DNA of 45,793 nt from contig CAKSOE010000025.1 of NCBI GenBank assembly GCA_934476675.1, positions 1 through 45,793 of the forward strand, in the 5' to 3' direction. A program made the position numbers and the translations under genes. This stretch comes from an uncultured Clostridia bacterium (GTDB lineage Bacteria > Bacillota > Clostridia > UBA1381). Shown here in pieces: positions 33,904 to 42,460 of the stretch; the stretch's first letter is position 1, and each line of letters begins with the position of its first letter. The notes beneath the pieces are model-generated. The model was given only the letters and a program-made list of their open reading frames with translations, was not told where the DNA came from and made no database searches.

Positions 33904-34620
33904 ATGAAAGCAAAGTACAAAAGAGTGCTTTTAAAAATCAGCGGTGAGGCTCTTGCAGGGCCTAACGGCTTCGGTCTTGACGAAACAACTATCACAAATA
34001 TATGCGAAAACGTTAAAAAGATAGTTGATATGGGTGTTGAAGTATCTATTGTTGTCGGCGGCGGAAATATCTGGCGCGGCAGAAGCAGCGAAAAAATGGA
34101 CAGAACACGTGCGGATCATATGGGTATGCTTGCAACGGCAATAAACGCCCTGGGACTTTGCAGCTCGCTTGAAGCGCTCGGAGTGCCGACAAGAGTGCAG
34201 ACCGCAATTGAGATGCGCCAGGTTGCCGAACCGTATATAAGAGGACGTGCGGTGCGCCATCTGGAAAAGGGAAGAGTTGTTATTTTCGGCTGCGGAACGG
34301 GAAATCCGTTTATGTCAACCGATACGGCTGCGGCGTTAAGAGCGGTTGAGATGGAGGCGGACATTATATTGTTTGCAAAGAATGTTGACGCAGTTTATGA
34401 CAGTGACCCGAATGTAAATCCGAATGCCAAAAAGTATGATGTGCTTTCATTCGGAGAAATTCTGCATAAGAATCTTGGCGTTATGGACTCAACAGCGGCA
34501 TCGCTTTGCCGCGATAACAAAATGCCCATCCTTGTTTTCGGTCTTAACGACCCGAAAAACATTGTGCTTGCGGTAACGGGCAAGAAAATCGGAACACTGG
34601 TTAATAATGAAGGTAAATAA
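33904..34620 (+). CDS. pyrH: UMP kinase
   Basis: This 238-residue amino-acid-kinase-fold enzyme makes UDP from UMP and ATP. KRVLLKISGEALAG (N-terminal Lys/Ser), VVGGGNIWRG, the DHMGMLATAINAL uridylate region and CGTGNPFMSTDTAAALRA are typical. The ATG at 33904 was chosen over the in-frame ATG at 33871, which lies before the hairpin. It is 21 nt before frr, the usual pair; rpsB and tsf, which often precede it, are absent and replaced by a dedicated promoter. Confidence 0.96.
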   Translation: MKAKYKRVLLKISGEALAGPNGFGLDETTITNICENVKKIVDMGVEVSIVVGGGNIWRGRSSEKMDRTRADHMGMLATAINALGLCSSLEALGVPTRVQTAIEMRQVAEPYIRGRAVRHLEKGRVVIFGCGTGNPFMSTDTAAALRAVEMEADIILFAKNVDAVYDSDPNVNPNAKKYDVLSFGEILHKNLGVMDSTAASLCRDNKMPILVFGLNDPKNIVLAVTGKKIGTLVNNEGK

Positions 34621-34641
34621 AGAAAAACGGAGGAAAGTAAT

Positions 34642-35193
34642 ATGGGAAAATATCCGGAAATTGAATCAAAAATGGAAAAAAGAATAGACGGCTATGCAGG
34701 AGAATTAAAAACAATACGTGCAGGCCGTGCGAATGCGTCGGTGCTTGATAAAGTAGCAATTGATTATTACGGCACAATGACGCCGATTAATCAGGTGGGA
34801 GCAATTTCCTCACCGGAGCCGAGAATGTTGGTAATTCAGCCGTGGGACGCATCGGTTTTAAAGGAAATCGAAAAGGCAATAAACATTTCGGATATAGGTA
34901 TAGCGCCGCAGAATGACGGCAAGGTTATCCGTCTGAGTTTTCCGCCGCTTACGGAGGAAAGAAGAAAAGAGCTGGTAAAAACGGTTAAAAAGTACAGCGA
35001 AGAAGCAAAAGTTCAGATAAGAAATATCAGACGTGACGCAATGGAAACTTTCAAGGCACAGAAGAAGAACGGTGAAATCACCGAGGACGATTTAAAGGGT
35101 ATCGAAAAGGATATACAGAACCTTACGGATAAGTACATCAAGGAAATCGAGAATATCGACGCTGCCAAGGAAAAGGAAATAATAGAGGTTTGA
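34642..35193 (+). CDS. frr: Ribosome recycling factor
   Basis: A 183-residue two-domain tRNA mimic that splits post-termination ribosomes with EF-G. The hallmark segments LKTIRAGRANASVLDKVAIDYYG, NDGKVIRLSFPPLTEERRKELVK and IRNIRRDAMETFK are intact, and length is normal. GGAGG precedes the ATG. A strong hairpin without a U tract separates it from uppS. Confidence 0.97.
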   Translation: MGKYPEIESKMEKRIDGYAGELKTIRAGRANASVLDKVAIDYYGTMTPINQVGAISSPEPRMLVIQPWDASVLKEIEKAINISDIGIAPQNDGKVIRLSFPPLTEERRKELVKTVKKYSEEAKVQIRNIRRDAMETFKAQKKNGEITEDDLKGIEKDIQNLTDKYIKEIENIDAAKEKEIIEV

Positions 35194-35204
35194 TATTGAT
35201 TGAA

Positions 35205-35237
35205 TTACACACCGCAGAGGTTTTCTGCGGTGTGTAA
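35205..35237 (+). promoter_or_regulatory. Perfect 13-bp hairpin without U tract, frr-uppS gap
   Basis: TTACACACCGCAG (35205-35217), 7-nt loop, CTGCGGTGTGTAA (35225-35237). It is followed by TGGTAAAAAGGAG, the uppS RBS, and not by a T run. It may be an RNA processing or stability element that sets different levels for frr and uppS, or a site for a DNA-binding protein. Confidence 0.6.
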
Positions 35238-35255
35238 TGGTAAAAAGGAGAATTT

Positions 35256-35993
35256 ATGTTATTTCGCACAAAAAAGACTGTGGATATAGACACTTCCGCA
35301 CTGCCGCGTCATATCGGAATTATAATGGACGGAAACGGACGCTGGGCAAAAAAAAGAGGATTGCCGCGCAGTGCGGGGCATAAGGCAGGCGCGGAATCGC
35401 TTAAAAAAATAATCACCGAGGCAAATAATCTGGGCGTGGAATATATAACGGTGTATGCGTTTTCGACGGAAAACTGGAAAAGACCGAAAGAGGAAGTCGA
35501 TTATCTGATGGGACTTCTGATGGACTATCTTATTAACGCTGAAAAAACGCTTGCCGGAGAAAACGTTGTAATCCGTGCAATCGGCTCGCGTAAGGAGCTC
35601 TCGGAGGAAATGCAGCGTCAGATTGTAAAAACAGAAGAATTTACAAAAAATAACACCGGAATTGTAATGAATATTGCCCTAAATTACGGCGGCAGAGAAG
35701 AAATTCTTCATGCGGTTAAGGATATAAGCCGTGCCGTTAAAGCAGGAGAAATTTCGGCGGACGATATAAGCGAACGTAATATTTCGGATGCGCTTTATAC
35801 GGGCGGTCAGCCGGATGTGGATTTGCTTATAAGAACAAGCGGTGAGATGCGTTTGTCAAACTTTATGCTGTGGCAGGTGAGCTATGCGGAGATGTGGTTT
35901 ACCGATAAGCTGTGGCCGGATTTCAAGCCGGCGGATTTGAGAAAGGCGATATACGACTTTCAAAACCGCGGCAGACGCTTTGGGGGAGTTTAA
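35256..35993 (+). CDS. uppS: Undecaprenyl diphosphate synthase (isoprenyl transferase)
   Basis: This 245-residue cis-prenyltransferase extends farnesyl diphosphate to the C55 wall carrier lipid. HIGIIMDGNGRWAKKRGLPRSAGHKAG holds the catalytic Asp and diphosphate-binding residues; FSTENWKRP and DLLIRTSGEMRLSNFMLWQ are the other family blocks. AAAGGAG precedes the ATG. It is 2 nt before cdsA. Its substrate is presumably made by the ispA product. Confidence 0.96.
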   Translation: MLFRTKKTVDIDTSALPRHIGIIMDGNGRWAKKRGLPRSAGHKAGAESLKKIITEANNLGVEYITVYAFSTENWKRPKEEVDYLMGLLMDYLINAEKTLAGENVVIRAIGSRKELSEEMQRQIVKTEEFTKNNTGIVMNIALNYGGREEILHAVKDISRAVKAGEISADDISERNISDALYTGGQPDVDLLIRTSGEMRLSNFMLWQVSYAEMWFTDKLWPDFKPADLRKAIYDFQNRGRRFGGV

Positions 35994-35995
35994 CG

Positions 35996-36781
35996 ATGCT
36001 GACGAGAATTATTACATCTATTGCCGCACTGGCGGTGTTTGCCGCTGCGCTGATGCTTAAACCGATAGTTTTTACCGTTGCTTTGTCGGCGGTTATATTT
36101 GTTATGCTGTATGAATGCTATCATGCGGCAAAATATGATACGGCGGTTAAGATTTCGGGATATGTCTGCGCGGCAATTCTTATAATAGGATTTTTTACGG
36201 AAAATTATACTGCGGCAGTGACGGGCGTTATTGCGCTGTTTATGATTGCCGTTGTTGCGCTGCACGGAAAAACCGACTTCAAAACGGTGTTTTCGGCGGA
36301 GGTTATTACTCTTTATGCGGTGACGTTTATGAGCTTTATTACAAAGTCGCGCGCAGATTTCGGCACGCCCGAAATGCTTTTGATTTTCATATGCGCATGG
36401 TCGTCCGATACAGGAGCGTATTTTGCGGGAACGTTTTTCGGAAAACATAAGCTTATACCTCATGTAAGCCCCAAAAAGACCGTCGAGGGGGCAATCGGCG
36501 GCGTGGCGCTGAGTGCGCTTGTAAGTATGGCTTATATGTATATTCTGCAAAAATCAGGCATAGACTTTTTGGTAACGAAATATTCGTATATGGCGGCTGT
36601 GGGCGCGGCGGCGTCTGTGCTGTCGCAGTTCGGCGACCTTGCCGCATCGGCAATCAAGCGCGACTGCGGCGTTAAGGATTACGGCAAAATCTTCCCGGGT
36701 CACGGCGGATTTATGGATAGATTTGACAGCGTTATGTACATTGCGCCGTTTGTTTATTATGTTTTAAATTTAATAGTATAA
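35996..36781 (+). CDS. cdsA: Phosphatidate cytidylyltransferase
   Basis: This 261-residue membrane enzyme makes CDP-diacylglycerol from phosphatidate and CTP. It has about eight spans, and the family signature is in the C-terminal third: SPKKTVEGAIGGV, then SQFGDLAASAIKRDCGVKDYGKIFPGHGGFMDRFDS. The start is the ATG at 35996, 2 nt after the uppS stop; the frame is open back into uppS, but those codons are only an overlap artefact. The operon order uppS-cdsA-dxr-rseP is standard. Confidence 0.95.
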   Translation: MLTRIITSIAALAVFAAALMLKPIVFTVALSAVIFVMLYECYHAAKYDTAVKISGYVCAAILIIGFFTENYTAAVTGVIALFMIAVVALHGKTDFKTVFSAEVITLYAVTFMSFITKSRADFGTPEMLLIFICAWSSDTGAYFAGTFFGKHKLIPHVSPKKTVEGAIGGVALSALVSMAYMYILQKSGIDFLVTKYSYMAAVGAAASVLSQFGDLAASAIKRDCGVKDYGKIFPGHGGFMDRFDSVMYIAPFVYYVLNLIV

Positions 36782-36793
36782 AGGATAGTTGTT

Positions 36794-37936
36794 ATGGCAT
36801 TCGGAAAAATTTCGGTACTTGGCTCTACCGGATCGATAGGTACGCAAACCCTTGAAATCGCAAGGGAATACAGGGATATAAAAATTGCGGCTTTAAGCGC
36901 ATATTCAAATATTGAACTGCTTGAAGCACAGGCACGCGAGTTTAAGCCAAAACTTGTCTGCGTGATAAATGAGGAAAGAGCGGCGGATTTAAAGGTAAAG
37001 CTTGCGGATACCGATATAAAGGTGGTAAGCGGCAGGGACGGTCTTACCGAAGCAGCCTGTGAGGAAAGCACCGAAACGGTAGTTACAGCGGTGGTAGGCA
37101 TAAGCGGACTTGAACCGACAATTGCGGCGATAAAGGCAAAAAAGAATATTGCTCTTGCCAATAAGGAAACGCTTGTAACGGGCGGTCATATAGTCATGAA
37201 GCTTGCGGAGGATACGGGAGTTAAAATTCTTCCCGTAGACAGCGAACACAGCGCAATTTTTCAATCCTTGCAGGGAATGAGCGACAAAAAGGAAATAAAG
37301 CGTATCATACTTACCGCGTCGGGAGGAGCGTTTTTCGGCAAGAAGAAAGAGGATTTAATAAATATCACGCCCGAACAGGCGGCGGTAAATCCCAACTGGA
37401 ATATGGGCGTAAAGGTTACGATAGATTCTTCAACGCTTGTAAACAAGGGACTTGAAGTTATTGAGGCAAAATGGCTTTTCGGTGTGGACGCGGACAGAAT
37501 AAAGGTTGTTGTGCATCGGCAGAGCGTGCTGCACAGTGCGGTGGAATTTACCGATAATGCCGTTATAGCGCAGCTTGGTGCGCCCGATATGCGTTTGCCG
37601 ATTCAGTACGCGCTGACGTATCCAAAGCGTTATCCGATGAAGAACAACGAGCTTGATTTGATAAAATACGGCTCGCTGACCTTTGAAGAACCAGACACGA
37701 AAACCTTTTATGCGCTGGAATTGGCAAAGCAGGCGTGCCGTAAGGGAGGAACGCTGCCGACAACCTTTAACAGTGCGGACGAAGCGGCAGTGGATTTGTT
37801 TGTAAAAGGAAAAATTTCATATCCCGAAATAACGGAAAAGATAGCGTATGCAATGGAAAAAGCGTCGTTTTGCGAAAATCCGTCCGTTGAGGAGATTATG
37901 GCTGCCGACAAAGAGGCAAGAGAACTGGTAAAATAA
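36794..37936 (+). CDS. dxr: 1-deoxy-D-xylulose 5-phosphate reductoisomerase
   Basis: This 380-residue NADPH enzyme makes MEP, the committed step of the MEP isoprenoid pathway. The N-terminal dinucleotide fold begins ISVLGSTGSIGTQTLEI. The metal-binding and substrate block LPVDSEHSAIFQ and the flexible-loop/substrate segment NPNWNMGVKVTIDSSTLVNKGLEVIEA are intact. It lies 12 nt after cdsA and is co-transcribed with rseP and probably ispG. Confidence 0.96.
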   Translation: MAFGKISVLGSTGSIGTQTLEIAREYRDIKIAALSAYSNIELLEAQAREFKPKLVCVINEERAADLKVKLADTDIKVVSGRDGLTEAACEESTETVVTAVVGISGLEPTIAAIKAKKNIALANKETLVTGGHIVMKLAEDTGVKILPVDSEHSAIFQSLQGMSDKKEIKRIILTASGGAFFGKKKEDLINITPEQAAVNPNWNMGVKVTIDSSTLVNKGLEVIEAKWLFGVDADRIKVVVHRQSVLHSAVEFTDNAVIAQLGAPDMRLPIQYALTYPKRYPMKNNELDLIKYGSLTFEEPDTKTFYALELAKQACRKGGTLPTTFNSADEAAVDLFVKGKISYPEITEKIAYAMEKASFCENPSVEEIMAADKEARELVK

Positions 37937-37958
37937 TTTTTCGGAGGGAGCGGTTATA

Positions 37959-39107
37959 TTGATTACGGCAATCGTAACGATAGTTATGTTTCTTGTAATG
38001 GTTTCATTGCATGAATTCGGACATTATATTGTAGCAAGACTGCTTGATTTTAAAATTCTTGAATATGCGATAGGTTTCGGCCCTGTCATATTCAAAAGCA
38101 AAAAATCGGAAATACAGTATTCGGTGAGATGTATACCTCTCGGCGGATTTTGTAAATTTGAGGGCGAGGACGAGGAAAGCGACGACCCGAGAGCGTTTAA
38201 TAACCAGGCAGTGTGGAAACGTATGCTTGTGGTTGTTGCAGGAGGTGTGTCGAATGTTATTCTGGGATTTTTGCTGTTTTTATTAATAGTACCCATGACC
38301 TCGCCGATACTTACCAACACGGTTGAAAACGTTGTGGAAAACAGCTATATCGAGCAGGCGGGAATACAGCCGGGCGATAAAATCGTTAAAATAAACGGAC
38401 ACAGAATAAGCTTTTACAGCGATATAAGCCTTTATACTCAGAGCTTTAAAAAGGACGAACAGGCGCAGATAACCGTAAAAAGAAACGGCGAAAAGCTTGA
38501 TTTTACGGTAAAGCCGACCGAGCAGATAATTGTTCAAAAATATACGGAGGACGGTATCGAATATACCGATACGATAAACGGGCATGAAAGCAGCGAGTTT
38601 TACGAATACTCCGACAAAATCAAAAAAGATGAAGAAAAAGTAGGCACGACTTCTACGAATACACGCTATATCATAGGCTTTACGCCGCATCGCGAAAAAG
38701 TTACGTTTGCAAACGTATGGGGCGAAGCGTGGAACGAAACGCGGTTTGTGGTAAAGCTGGTGTATCGTTCCGTGGGCGAAATGGTTGTCGGAAAAGTCGG
38801 CGTGGATCAGATGTCCGGCCCTATCGGAATAGTGAACGAAGTCAACACTGCCGTAAATTCGGGCAGCGAATCGGCGTTGTATGTGCTTAATCTGATTGCA
38901 CTACTGACGATTAACTTAGGCGTGTTTAATCTTCTGCCTATTCCGGCGCTGGACGGCGGCAGGCTTTTGTTTATGCTCATAGAGTTTATCAGAAGAAAAC
39001 CTATTCCGCCGGAAAAGGAAGGTATGGTTCATGCGGCAGGTATGCTTTTGCTGCTGCTTTTGGTAGTGTTTGTGTCGTTTAATGATGTTATGCGTTTAAT
39101 AAAGTGA
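37959..39107 (+). CDS. rseP: Site-2 zinc metalloprotease RseP (M50)
   Basis: A 382-residue intramembrane protease that cleaves regulators within the membrane. The zinc motif HEFGH is at residues 18-22 in the first span, a PDZ domain lies about 120-185 (IQPGDKIVKINGHRI), and the third zinc ligand is in NLLPIPALDGGRLLF near residue 325. The start is TTG at 37959, with GGAGGGAG 8 nt upstream. An insertion of about 60 charged residues follows the PDZ core before the last spans. The anti-sigma target is not visible in the window. Confidence 0.94.
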   Translation: MITAIVTIVMFLVMVSLHEFGHYIVARLLDFKILEYAIGFGPVIFKSKKSEIQYSVRCIPLGGFCKFEGEDEESDDPRAFNNQAVWKRMLVVVAGGVSNVILGFLLFLLIVPMTSPILTNTVENVVENSYIEQAGIQPGDKIVKINGHRISFYSDISLYTQSFKKDEQAQITVKRNGEKLDFTVKPTEQIIVQKYTEDGIEYTDTINGHESSEFYEYSDKIKKDEEKVGTTSTNTRYIIGFTPHREKVTFANVWGEAWNETRFVVKLVYRSVGEMVVGKVGVDQMSGPIGIVNEVNTAVNSGSESALYVLNLIALLTINLGVFNLLPIPALDGGRLLFMLIEFIRRKPIPPEKEGMVHAAGMLLLLLLVVFVSFNDVMRLIK

Positions 39108-39114
39108 TGTAAAG

Positions 39115-39134
39115 TACCATGAAAATTCATGGTA
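39115..39134 (+). promoter_or_regulatory. Small hairpin between rseP and ispG leader
   Basis: TACCATGAA (39115-39123), loop of 2-4 A residues, TTCATGGTA (39126-39134), perfect. It directly precedes the leader element of ispG and lacks a T run. Confidence 0.5.
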
Positions 39135-39135
39135 T

Positions 39136-39173
39136 GATTTGTGCCGCTGCATAGCGGCGGAACGGAGAATTTT
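39136..39173 (+). promoter_or_regulatory. RBS-hairpin leader element, copy before ispG
   Basis: GATTTGTGCCGCT, loop GCAT, AGCGGCGGAACGGAG, then the ATG at 39174. The stem GCCGCT/AGCGGC is a perfect 6 bp. It is the cleanest copy of the family. The GTG at 39141 is 33 nt upstream in frame but has no RBS. Confidence 0.7.
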
Positions 39174-40220
39174 ATGAGGAAAACAACAAAAACCGTCGAT
39201 ATAGGCGGTGTAAAAATCGGCGGAAATAATCCCGTGGCGATTCAGTCGATGTGCAATACCGATACGCGCGACGTGAAAGCAACGGTAAACCAGATTCTGC
39301 GCCTTGAAGAAGCAGGCTGTGAAATAATCCGTGTTGCCGTGCCGGATCAAGAGGCGGCGGCAGCGGTGGCGGATATAAAAAAGGCAATTCATATACCGCT
39401 TGTTGTTGATATTCATTTTGATTACAGGCTTGCATTGGAATGTATGAAAAACGGTGCGGATAAAGTCAGAATAAATCCCGGAAACATAGGCGGAACAGAC
39501 CGTGTAAAAAAAGTAGTCGAAACGGCAAAGGAACGCAGTGTTCCGATACGTATCGGAGTGAACGGCGGTTCGCTTGAAAAAGAGCTTATCGAAAAATACG
39601 GCGGCCCTACCGCCGACGCACTCGTCGAAAGCGCAATGCGCCATGTCAAAATTCTTGAAAACGAGGATTTTGACAATACGGTAGTGTCGATTAAGATTTC
39701 AAATGTGCCGGTTATGATAGAAGCATACAGAAAATTCAGCGAAATATCCGATTTGCCGCTGCATATAGGCGTAACGGAGGCAGGAACTTTAAGGAGCGGA
39801 ACAATTAAATCCGCCATCGGCATAGGTTCGCTTTTAAGCGGCGGAATAGGCGATACGATGCGTGTATCGCTTACGGCAGACCCTGTTGAAGAAATTTATG
39901 CCGCGTATGATATACAGAGAATCCTCGGACTGCGCAAAAAGGGCGTGCAGCTTGTGTCGTGCCCGACCTGCGGAAGAACACGCATTAATCTGATAGAAAT
40001 TGCAAACGAAGTCGAAAAACGCCTTGCAAATGTGGATAAGGATATAACCGTAGCGGTTATGGGCTGTGCGGTAAACGGTCCCGGCGAAGCGCGCGAAGCC
40101 GACATCGGCATTGCCGGCGGCTGCGGCGAAGGACTGATTTTCCGCAAAGGTAAAATCATAAAAAAAGCGCCGGAAAACAAAATAATAGACGAATTAATGA
40201 ACGAAATAGAAAAAATCTGA
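39174..40220 (+). CDS. ispG: 4-hydroxy-3-methylbut-2-enyl diphosphate synthase IspG
   Basis: A 348-residue iron-sulfur enzyme of the MEP pathway, one step before IspH. The N-terminal TIM barrel starts VKIGGNNPVAIQSMCNTDTRDV; the cluster cysteines are in SCPTCGRTRINL and AVMGCAVNGPGEA. The short bacterial form without a plant-type insertion is normal. The ATG at 39174 is set by the GGAG of the leader element. It follows rseP, so isoprenoid genes dxr and ispG flank it. Confidence 0.96.
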   Translation: MRKTTKTVDIGGVKIGGNNPVAIQSMCNTDTRDVKATVNQILRLEEAGCEIIRVAVPDQEAAAAVADIKKAIHIPLVVDIHFDYRLALECMKNGADKVRINPGNIGGTDRVKKVVETAKERSVPIRIGVNGGSLEKELIEKYGGPTADALVESAMRHVKILENEDFDNTVVSIKISNVPVMIEAYRKFSEISDLPLHIGVTEAGTLRSGTIKSAIGIGSLLSGGIGDTMRVSLTADPVEEIYAAYDIQRILGLRKKGVQLVSCPTCGRTRINLIEIANEVEKRLANVDKDITVAVMGCAVNGPGEAREADIGIAGGCGEGLIFRKGKIIKKAPENKIIDELMNEIEKI

Positions 40221-40259
40221 TTTTTTTTAAACCTTTTGGTTGGAAAGGAATGGATAAAT

Positions 40260-40697
40260 ATGAAGAAATATCTTGTTATAAACGGTGTAAATATGAATAT
40301 GCTCGGAGTGCGCGAGCCGGAAATATACGGCAAAAAAACACTCAAAGATTTGGAGGAATACATCTCATCGGCGGCTGAAAGACTGGGCATTGAGGTTGAT
40401 TTCTTTCAGAGCAATTACGAGGGTGCAATATGCGAAAAAATTCACGCGGCATACGGTGTTTATGACGGAATAGTAATAAATCCGGCGGCACATACGCATT
40501 ATTCCTATGCAATCCGCGACGCATTGGGCGCAGTGAAAATTCCGGCGATAGAAGTGCATATTTCAAACATAAACAGCCGTGAGGAATTCAGAAACACCTC
40601 CGTTGTCGTGCCGGAGTGTATCGGACAGATATGCGGATTGGGCTTTAACGGATATGTGCTTGCATTGGAGGGACTTATTGATGCTGCAAAGGCTTGA
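40260..40697 (+). CDS. aroQ: 3-dehydroquinate dehydratase, type II
   Basis: A 145-residue dodecameric enzyme of the shikimate pathway. The active-site tyrosine region is LGVREPEIYGKKTL, followed by FFQSNYEGAICEKIH, INPAAHTHYSYAIRDAL (catalytic His) and EVHISNINSREEFR. Its N-terminus reads INGVNMNMLG where most homologs have GPNLNLLG. AAGGA lies upstream of the ATG at 40260; the open frame from 40236 adds 8 residues without support. It overlaps the next gene by 17 nt. No other shikimate gene is nearby. Confidence 0.94.
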   Translation: MKKYLVINGVNMNMLGVREPEIYGKKTLKDLEEYISSAAERLGIEVDFFQSNYEGAICEKIHAAYGVYDGIVINPAAHTHYSYAIRDALGAVKIPAIEVHISNINSREEFRNTSVVVPECIGQICGLGFNGYVLALEGLIDAAKA

Positions 40698-41730
40698 TAA
40701 ATTGAGAGAAAGCATGGAGGACGGCACAGCGGCGTTTATTTCGGGCTATCCGAATATATTTTATTACAGCGGATTTACGTCGGAGGACGCATGGCTTGTT
40801 ATTTCGCATGACAGGCAGACGCTTATTACCGATTCGCGCTATACCATTCAGGCAAAGGAGCAGTCGCCGGAGTTTGAAATTGCGGATATAAAAAACGGCT
40901 GGGAAACGCTGTTAAAAGGTTTTGGCGAAAAGCGTATAATTTATGAAGAAGATATGATTTCGGCAGGCGAGCTGCGAAGAATACGTGAAAAAGCGCCGGA
41001 TAAGGAATTTTGCGAGGGACAGAAAAAAATTAATCTTCCCAGGCGCATAAAGGATAAAAACGAAATAAAGCTGATTGCCGAAGCGGAAAGAATAGGCGAC
41101 GAAGCGTTTTCGTATATTCTCGACAGAATAAAGGTAGGGGTGACGGAGCGCGAAATAGCTTTGGAGCTTGAGTTTTTTATGAAAAAATGCGGAGCGTCCG
41201 CACTGTCGTTTGAGACGATAGCCGCATCGGGCAAAAGGTCTGCGATGCCGCACGGAACGGCAAGCGGCAAAAAAATAGAGAACGGCGATTTTCTGACGCT
41301 TGATTTCGGCTGCGTGTTTAACGGCTACTGTTCTGACATGACAAGGACGGTGGTTGTCGGACGTGCGGACGACAGGCAAAAAGAGATATACAATACCGTG
41401 TTAAAGGCGCAGACAGCAGCGCTTGATGCGCTTAAAAGCGGAAAGCGGTGCAGCGATATTGACGCACTTTCGCGCGGGATAATAACCGATGCGGGATACG
41501 GTAAAAATTTCGGACACGGACTCGGTCACAGCGTGGGTATTGAAATACACGAAGCGCCGACCTTGTCGCCGAAATGCAGTGATTTGCTTGAAGAAGGACA
41601 CGTAATCACGGTTGAACCGGGGATTTATATAGAGGATTTCGGCGGAGTGAGAATAGAGGATTTGGCTGTAATTACGGCGGACGGCATTGAAAATCTAACT
41701 CATTCGCCAAAGGAACTTACAGAACTTTAA
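40681..41730 (+). CDS. Xaa-Pro aminopeptidase family protein (M24)
   Basis: A 349-residue pita-bread metallopeptidase that removes N-terminal residues next to proline. A short N-terminal creatinase-like domain (1-125, YSGFTSEDAWLVI) precedes the catalytic domain with metal ligands in LTLDFGCVFNGYCSDMTRTVVVG, GHGLGHSVGIEIHE and TVEPGIY. GGAGGG (40667-40672) is 8 nt before the ATG, which lies inside the aroQ 3' end. Clostridia often place this gene between aroQ and efp, but efp does not follow here. Confidence 0.92.
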   Translation: MLQRLDKLRESMEDGTAAFISGYPNIFYYSGFTSEDAWLVISHDRQTLITDSRYTIQAKEQSPEFEIADIKNGWETLLKGFGEKRIIYEEDMISAGELRRIREKAPDKEFCEGQKKINLPRRIKDKNEIKLIAEAERIGDEAFSYILDRIKVGVTEREIALELEFFMKKCGASALSFETIAASGKRSAMPHGTASGKKIENGDFLTLDFGCVFNGYCSDMTRTVVVGRADDRQKEIYNTVLKAQTAALDALKSGKRCSDIDALSRGIITDAGYGKNFGHGLGHSVGIEIHEAPTLSPKCSDLLEEGHVITVEPGIYIEDFGGVRIEDLAVITADGIENLTHSPKELTEL

Positions 41731-41745
41731 TTGGGGGCGGTTTAT

Positions 41746-42408
41746 GTGGCAACGTGGATTGTGCATCTGCGCATGGCGGATTATTTTCTGAAAAAATATA
41801 ATTTTCCGTATGCGTATGAATTTGCCGCCGGAAATCTCGGAGCGGACTGCGGCTACGGAAAAAAAGACAGCTTCGGGGAGTTTACTCCTCCGCCGCAGGT
41901 CACGCACTGGACGCCCACCGGCAGCAAACGTGATTGCGAATACAAAAAATTTTATAAAAAATACTTGGAAGATAAAAAGAAAACCAAGGCATTTTTCTTT
42001 TATCTGGGATATTATACTCATTTGCTTACCGATATTATGTGGTCAAAAATGATATGTATACCCACATACGAAAAATATGCCGATGAATACAAAAAAGACC
42101 CCGAATTTTTAAGGGTAATAAAGCTTGACTGGAACGATCGGGATTTTCAGTATATGGAAAACCACCCCGACTTTGAACCGTATAAAATAATCGAAAACGG
42201 CGGCGGTTTGGCGGATTATATGCCATACTACGAAAAAAATCAGCTGAACACGCAGATAAACGGTATTGTAAATTACTATAAAACGAAGGTTACGGAACGT
42301 GATATAAACCGTAAATATGAATATCTGACCGACGGTGATTTTGATGATTTTATATTGAATGCGCCGCAGGTGATAGAGACGGATTTTGTAAGAAAAGGAA
42401 TTTTATAA
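41746..42408 (+). CDS. Zinc-dependent phospholipase C-like protein
   Basis: A 220-residue protein related to zinc-dependent phospholipase C/S1-P1 nuclease fold proteins seen in Clostridia as a 'zinc dependent phospholipase C family'. The start TWIVHLRMADYFL and the possible metal residues in GNLGADCG, THWTPTG and YYTHLLTDIMW fit a metal site, but no catalytic assignment is certain. It has no signal peptide, so it is probably cytoplasmic, unlike secreted PLCs. I chose the GTG at 41746 because G-rich GGGGGCGG lies just upstream and the family begins at this point; the frame extends 5 codons to a TTG. It is 15 nt after the M24 gene. Confidence 0.7.
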   Translation: MATWIVHLRMADYFLKKYNFPYAYEFAAGNLGADCGYGKKDSFGEFTPPPQVTHWTPTGSKRDCEYKKFYKKYLEDKKKTKAFFFYLGYYTHLLTDIMWSKMICIPTYEKYADEYKKDPEFLRVIKLDWNDRDFQYMENHPDFEPYKIIENGGGLADYMPYYEKNQLNTQINGIVNYYKTKVTERDINRKYEYLTDGDFDDFILNAPQVIETDFVRKGIL

Positions 42409-42425
42409 AAAAATAAAAAAAACAC

Positions 42426-42454
42426 TTGCAGTTTTCGTAAAAGTATTGTATAAT
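42426..42454 (+). promoter_or_regulatory. Promoter of the SRP RNA gene
   Basis: TTGCAG (42426-42431), 17-bp spacer, TATAAT (42449-42454). Predicted start near 42461. Confidence 0.75.
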
Positions 42455-42460
42455 AATAAG

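Noticed and set aside
35205..35237. Intrinsic terminator between frr and uppS
   Set aside because: The hairpin is strong but is followed by TGGTAAAA and not a T run, and the operon seems to continue.
35912..35995. Longer CdsA start overlapping uppS
   Set aside because: The 28 extra codons are out-of-frame uppS sequence; the ATG at 35996 follows the uppS stop and begins the first membrane span.
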